This document shows positions 12,479 to 16,433 of a stretch of 16,433 nt of DNA, piece after piece. The stretch is from CAZLYF01 sp964586835 (GTDB taxonomy: Bacteria > Bacillota > Clostridia > Christensenellales > Aristaeellaceae), in assembly GCA_964586835.1 (NCBI GenBank), contig CAZPIC010000042.1, forward strand, positions 1 to 16,433. Reading direction: 5' to 3'. The position numbers and the translations under genes are program-made. The notes under the pieces were generated by a model. The model made no database searches and was not told the origin of the DNA. It was given only the letters and a program-made list of their open reading frames with translations. Position 1 is the first letter of the stretch. Every line of letters begins with the position of its first letter.

Positions 12479-13516
12479 ATGCCAGCATTGCTTGAAGTGA
12501 GCGACCTCCGCACTTCCTTTTTCACTCCTGCCGGTGAGATCAGGGCTGTCGACGGCGTATCTTTTCAGTTGGAAGAAGGTACGGTGCTGGGGATCGTGGG
12601 CGAATCAGGCTCCGGGAAATCTGTGACGGCTTACTCTATCCTGCAGATCCTGACGCCGCCCGGCAGGATTGTCGGCGGATCGGTCAAGCTGCACGGAAGG
12701 GAGCTGGTCGGCCTTTCTGAGAATGAAATGCGAAAGATCCGGGGAAACAAGATCTCCATCATCTTTCAGGATCCGATGACCTCGTTGACCCCTACGTTCA
12801 CCATCGGCAACCAGCTGGTAGAGGCCATCCGTCTGCACACCAACCGCAGCAGGCGGACAGCCAGGCGGCGGGCCCTTGAGATGCTGGAACTCGTGGGCAT
12901 CAATGAGCCAGACCGGCGGATGAGGCAGTATGCCTTTGAGCTTTCCGGAGGCATGCGCCAGAGGGTGATGATCGCCATGGCGCTTGCCTGCGAACCGGAC
13001 ATCCTGATCGCGGACGAGCCCACGACAGCCCTTGACGTCACCATCCAGGCGCAGATCCTGGACCTGATGGGCAGCCTGCAAAAGCAGCTGGGCATGGCGA
13101 TCATCATGATCACCCACGACTTGGGCGTCATTGCCGGCATGAGCAAAGAGGTGGTCGTCATGTACGGCGGCAAGCTGGTTGAAAGAGGCGGGGTGCGTGA
13201 GACCTTCTACAACCCGCGGCACGAATACACCAAAGGCCTGATGCGTTCCATTCCCAGTATAGACAGCGATGAAAGGGAGCGCCTCATCCCCATACAGGGG
13301 GCGCCTGTGGATTTGCTCAACATGCCGCGGGGCTGTGCCTTCTCGCCCCGCTGTGAAAAGACAATGAGGGTCTGCCTGGAGGAAGAGCCGTTTGAGGCAT
13401 GGATCAATGGAGCCGATCACCTGGCCAGCTGCTGGTTAAACGTGAAGAATGGCGTTGTAAAGGACAGTCCGTGGGACGATCGGAAGCTGATCGCCCTCAG
13501 AGAGAAGGCGCCATGA
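12479..13516 (+). CDS. oppD: Peptide/nickel-type ABC transporter ATPase, DppD/OppD family
   Basis: The 345-residue ATPase starts at ATG 12479, five bases after AGGAG; an in-frame ATG at 12404 lies inside the permease gene. Motifs in order are Walker A Gly-Glu-Ser-Gly-Ser-Gly-Lys-Ser (41-48), Q-loop Gln97, signature Leu-Ser-Gly-Gly-Met (155-159), Walker B Ile-Leu-Ile-Ala-Asp-Glu (175-180), D-loop Ala-Leu-Asp and switch His213. The C-terminal oligopeptide-transporter extension follows, with cysteines 286, 292, 299 and 318 in the Cys-x5-Cys-x6-Cys...Cys spacing that binds a 4Fe-4S cluster in related transporters. It powers the permease pair from the cytoplasm. The last codons overlap the next start (ATGA). 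Confidence 0.93.
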   Translation: MPALLEVSDLRTSFFTPAGEIRAVDGVSFQLEEGTVLGIVGESGSGKSVTAYSILQILTPPGRIVGGSVKLHGRELVGLSENEMRKIRGNKISIIFQDPMTSLTPTFTIGNQLVEAIRLHTNRSRRTARRRALEMLELVGINEPDRRMRQYAFELSGGMRQRVMIAMALACEPDILIADEPTTALDVTIQAQILDLMGSLQKQLGMAIIMITHDLGVIAGMSKEVVVMYGGKLVERGGVRETFYNPRHEYTKGLMRSIPSIDSDERERLIPIQGAPVDLLNMPRGCAFSPRCEKTMRVCLEEEPFEAWINGADHLASCWLNVKNGVVKDSPWDDRKLIALREKAP

Positions 13517-14493
13517 CTACAAACACAGCGGCCCCTCTGTTGTCGGTCAGGGGACTGAAACAGTATTTTCCTGTATCCACAGGTTTTTTGCGCACAACCC
13601 TGCTCAGGGCGGTCGATGACGTATCCTTTGACATTGCCCGCGGGGAAACGCTGGGTTTGGTGGGGGAGTCGGGCTGCGGAAAGACGACGGTCGGGCGGAC
13701 GCTGTTGCACCTGTATAAGCCTACAGCCGGAGAGATCATCTTTGACGGTGTTCCCGTCGTCGGGGGGGACAGCCTGAAGGCTTTTCGCCGGCGTGCGCAG
13801 CTGGTGTTTCAGGATCCGTACTCTTCCCTCAATCCGCGCATGACCGTGGGGGATATCATTGCCGAGCCCATTGATGTGCATCGTCTGGCGAAAAGCAAAG
13901 CGGAACGCAATACCCGGGTGGCGGAACTTCTCAGCCTGGTGGGGCTTTCCAGCGAGCAGGCGACGCGCTACGCGCACGAGTTTTCAGGCGGTCAGCGTCA
14001 GCGCATCGGGATCGCACGTTCCCTGGCCTCCGACCCGGAGTTCATCGTCTGCGACGAGCCTGTCAGCGCCCTGGATGTATCCATCCAGGCGCAGATCATC
14101 AACGAGCTGGAGGAACTGCAGCAAAGGCTGGGCCTGACCTATCTGTTCATTGCGCACGACCTGTCCGTCGTGAAACATATCTCCAACCGCATAGCGGTGA
14201 TGTATCTGGGTAAGATAGTGGAGATGGCCTCTGCACGCGAGCTCCATCGAAACCCATTGCACCCGTATACCCAGTCTCTCCTGTCTGCCGTGCCAGTGCC
14301 CGACCCGGACCGCTCCAGGGCTCTGAAAAGGATCGTGCTCAAGGGCGACGTGCCCAGCCCCCTGCGGGTTCCGAGCGGGTGTTCGTTCAGGACGCGCTGC
14401 TTCAAAGCCAGGGAGGATTGCGCCCTCAGCGTACCGGCGCTTCAGGAGGTACAACCGGGCCATTTTGTAAGCTGCTTTCATTGGAAGGACTAA
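13513..14493 (+). CDS. oppF: Peptide/nickel-type ABC transporter ATPase, DppF/OppF family
   Basis: The 326-residue ATPase starts at ATG 13513, overlapping the previous stop by four bases, with AGAAGG upstream. Its motifs are Walker A Gly-Glu-Ser-Gly-Cys-Gly-Lys-Thr (51-58), Gln100, Phe-Ser-Gly-Gly-Gln (157-161), Walker B Phe-Ile-Val-Cys-Asp-Glu (177-182) and His215. The early Leu-Lys-Gln-Tyr-Phe-Pro-Val motif is characteristic of the F subunit. Cysteines 290, 296, 303 and 321 repeat the iron-sulfur pattern of the partner ATPase, so the heterodimer has two potential clusters. All catalytic residues are intact in both ATPases, suggesting two working ATP sites. Confidence 0.93.
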   Translation: MTTNTAAPLLSVRGLKQYFPVSTGFLRTTLLRAVDDVSFDIARGETLGLVGESGCGKTTVGRTLLHLYKPTAGEIIFDGVPVVGGDSLKAFRRRAQLVFQDPYSSLNPRMTVGDIIAEPIDVHRLAKSKAERNTRVAELLSLVGLSSEQATRYAHEFSGGQRQRIGIARSLASDPEFIVCDEPVSALDVSIQAQIINELEELQQRLGLTYLFIAHDLSVVKHISNRIAVMYLGKIVEMASARELHRNPLHPYTQSLLSAVPVPDPDRSRALKRIVLKGDVPSPLRVPSGCSFRTRCFKAREDCALSVPALQEVQPGHFVSCFHWKD

Positions 14494-14546
14494 TTCGCGC
14501 CTGGGCGTGATTAGGATAACCCGAGAGGGAAAAAGGAGGAATCTCT

Positions 14547-16313
14547 ATGAAAAGACTGTTCGCGTTGGTGCTGGCCCTGAGCCTCTTCATGGGTCTCGCG
14601 CCCGTGGTGGGCTCAGCCGAGGGCAAAGTTGTCAACATTATGTTTGGTGGCGGCACGCCGCAGACCAGCGACCCTGCACTCAACTCTGCTTCGGCCGGAA
14701 GCAACATCATCAAGCTGTCGCATGCCGGCCTTCTGGGGTTCCAGTGGGTGGACGGCAGCGTGGTCGTTGCGCCGGAGCTCGCTGAAAGCTACACGATCTC
14801 CGAGGACAAGCTGACCTATACCTTCACCCTGCGCAAAGGGCTGAAGTGGTCGGACGGGTCTGAGTTCACCGTGCAGGATGTCAAGAATTCCTGGGACCGC
14901 GCCGCCTCCGAGGAGCTGGGCGCAGACTATGGCTTCCTGTATGACATCATTGAAGGCTATCCGGCCAACCTCAATATCGTGGCGGACGACGCAGCTGGCA
15001 CCATCGCGGTGAAGCTCGTTGCGCCTGCCCCCTACTTCCTTGACCTGGCTGCCTTTCCCGTTTTCTACCCGGTGAAGACGGAGATTGCCGACAGCGAAGG
15101 CATGTGGGCGACGAACCCTGAAAAGAACATCGGCATGGGCCCCTTCAGGATGACAGCCTACAAGGTGGACGACGTCATTTCCTATGAGAAAAACGAATAC
15201 TACTGGAATGCGGAAAACGTCAAGCTGGATGGGGCGAACGCCTATCTGTCTGAAGACAATGCCGCAATCCTGACGACCTACGAGAATGACACCACGCAGT
15301 ACATCGAGGGGATTGACCCGTCGGAGTTCGACCGCCTCAACGCCACCTATCCCGGGGAACTGATCTATGGCGTCATGCAGGGTACGTTCTATATCCTGTT
15401 CAACGTCTATAAGGACATGAGCCCCCTTAACAAGCAGCTGAGCGTACAGGACCAGTCCAAAGCCCGCTTTGCACTGGGCCAGATGGTCAACCGCGAAGAA
15501 CTGACAACCTATGTGACCAAGGCCGGTCAGACCCCTGCAGAGGGCTTCTATCCGGGCGGCCTGTCTGACGGCGTGAACGCTGACGTCCGTGCGACGGAAG
15601 GCTACGGTACCTGGTACACGGGCACGAACGAGCCATCCGAGGAAAACCCGGACGAATTCACAGTAGACCAGGTCGCCGCCATCCGGACCCTGATGGAGCT
15701 GGGCTACGCGTACACAGGGACCATCGAGGGTGGGGACATCGCGTTTACCGACTTCCCCTCCGTTGAGTTCGCTTTCAACAACTCCGGTGCCAACGCGCTG
15801 ATCATTCAGTACGTCCAGGAACTCTGGAACAAGGTGGGCATTACCGCCACCATCAACCAGGAAGCCTGGGCCACCCTGCAGACCAAACTGAAGACAGGCG
15901 ATGCTGAGGCTGCGCGCATGGGCTGGGTCGCCGACTTCAACGACGTGCTCAACTTCCTTGAGATCTTCATCTCTGCCTCCGGAAACAACTACCCGCGTCT
16001 GGGCCGTGACATCGGGGACTACAGCCGCGCAAGCGAAGTCTCCAAGGATGCGGGCCTGGGTGCTTACTGGGGCCTGGACGGCAACCAGACCTGGGCGGAT
16101 GCCTATGACGCGAAGGTGAAGATCATCAAGACCACCTCTGACTTCGTCGAGCGCGTCCAAATGGCTCAGGAGGCAGAAAAGATCCTGATCGAGACGGGTG
16201 GAGTTGCGCCACTGTTCTATTACACCCGTCCCTATATGCTCAAGCCCAACGTGACGAACGTCATTCAGATGCCCACCGGCGATGTCGTCTTCACCTATGC
16301 GGATATCGAATAA
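14547..16313 (+). CDS. Extracellular solute-binding protein, family 5 (OppA/DppA-like), non-lipoprotein
   Basis: The 588-residue protein starts at ATG 14547, six bases after AAAAGGAGGA, the strongest ribosome binding site in the operon, consistent with the binding protein being made in excess. Residues 1-24 are a Sec signal peptide ending Val-Gly-Ser-Ala. There is no lipobox, and the whole protein has no cysteine, unusual for a Gram-positive binding protein that normally needs a lipid anchor. Residues ~76-112 carry the family 5 signature (Ala-Glu-Ser-Tyr ... Tyr-Thr-Phe-Thr-Leu-Arg-Lys-Gly-Leu-Lys-Trp-Ser-Asp-Gly). Family members capture oligopeptides, dipeptides, nickel chelates or glycosides; the ligand is not readable here. 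It is the last gene of the operon, 53 bases after the second ATPase, with a strong terminator behind. Confidence 0.9.
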   Translation: MKRLFALVLALSLFMGLAPVVGSAEGKVVNIMFGGGTPQTSDPALNSASAGSNIIKLSHAGLLGFQWVDGSVVVAPELAESYTISEDKLTYTFTLRKGLKWSDGSEFTVQDVKNSWDRAASEELGADYGFLYDIIEGYPANLNIVADDAAGTIAVKLVAPAPYFLDLAAFPVFYPVKTEIADSEGMWATNPEKNIGMGPFRMTAYKVDDVISYEKNEYYWNAENVKLDGANAYLSEDNAAILTTYENDTTQYIEGIDPSEFDRLNATYPGELIYGVMQGTFYILFNVYKDMSPLNKQLSVQDQSKARFALGQMVNREELTTYVTKAGQTPAEGFYPGGLSDGVNADVRATEGYGTWYTGTNEPSEENPDEFTVDQVAAIRTLMELGYAYTGTIEGGDIAFTDFPSVEFAFNNSGANALIIQYVQELWNKVGITATINQEAWATLQTKLKTGDAEAARMGWVADFNDVLNFLEIFISASGNNYPRLGRDIGDYSRASEVSKDAGLGAYWGLDGNQTWADAYDAKVKIIKTTSDFVERVQMAQEAEKILIETGGVAPLFYYTRPYMLKPNVTNVIQMPTGDVVFTYADIE

Positions 16314-16347
16314 GAGGGGGAACGCCTCCTGACGCATCGCAGGATTT

Positions 16348-16383
16348 AAGACAAGGCCGCCTGACAGGCGGCCTTGTCTTTTT
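16348..16383 (+). terminator. Intrinsic terminator of the transporter operon
   Basis: AAGACAAGGCCGCCT and its exact complement form a 15-bp stem with a GAC loop; five T follow the inner 13-bp stem (16378-16382). The repeat shared with 2845 begins directly after it. Confidence 0.95.
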
Positions 16384-16433
16384 GTGCGCTTTAGCCCACA
16401 AAACCACCAGCAGAGCTGGTGGAGATAAAAAGC
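16384..16433 (+). mobile_element. Left end of a second IS200-like element (runs off the window)
   Basis: These 50 bases match 2845-2894 at all but four positions. The CCACCAGC/GCTGGTGG stem is intact and one difference falls in its three-base loop (AGA versus AGC). The rest of this copy, including any tnpA, lies beyond the window, so it could be complete. Confidence 0.75.

Noticed and set aside
14613..16337. 574-codon open frame opposite the binding-protein gene
   Set aside because: It is an antisense shadow from codon bias; the + strand encodes a signal peptide and the family 5 signature in an operon.

Overview
The window looks like chromosomal DNA of an anaerobic, Gram-positive-type bacterium (Bacillota, probably class Clostridia). 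This rests on strong AAGGAGG-type ribosome binding sites, a phage replisome-organizer domain typical of Firmicutes phages, a reverse-type rubrerythrin, a DUF1846 protein, an IS200-like transposase start, and an exported FAD/FMN reductase of the kind used in anaerobic respiration. The genus cannot be fixed from the sequence. All convincing complete genes are on the + strand.

Layout. (1) 1-1210 is the end of a prophage or integrative element: the C-terminal part of a replisome organizer with a hexanucleotide-repeat linker, a small Cys-rich phage protein, and a RinA/ArpU-like N-terminus running into unrelated sequence. (2) 1225-3738 is a mosaic. Two direct copies of a ~713-bp repeat, exactly 1801 bp apart, flank a hicAB toxin-antitoxin operon and the left end of an IS200-like element whose tnpA is cut after 17 codons. 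Each repeat carries an IS21-like end with the first codons of istA (minus strand) and a few short palindromic modules. (3) 3883-5796 encodes an exported FAD reductase with a C-terminal FMN-binding domain, followed by two strong hairpins. (4) 6070-6621 is a non-coding tandem array with a 123-bp period, built from five different perfect hairpins per unit joined by GTGAAGA-like linkers. The same module type occurs in the 713-bp repeats. (5) 6861-10348 holds stand-alone housekeeping or stress genes: a DsrE-like protein, a small P-loop protein, a reverse rubrerythrin with apparently altered diiron ligands, and a DUF1846 protein. (6) 10380-16380 is one complete peptide/nickel-type ABC transporter operon in the order permease, permease, ATPase, ATPase, binding protein, with a consensus promoter in front and a 15-bp-stem terminator behind. 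Immediately after that terminator the window ends in a second copy of the IS200-like left end.

How the parts relate. The transporter operon is a coherent unit: a secreted binding protein delivers peptide-like substrates to two permeases driven by two ATPases. The rubrerythrin, DsrE-like protein and flavin reductase fit an anaerobic redox lifestyle, but they have separate signals and are not one operon. The least ordinary material is the repeat biology: the hairpin-module array, its dispersed relatives, the patchwork-identical 713-bp repeats around hicAB, and two IS200-like ends that both sit against the T-tract of an intrinsic terminator.
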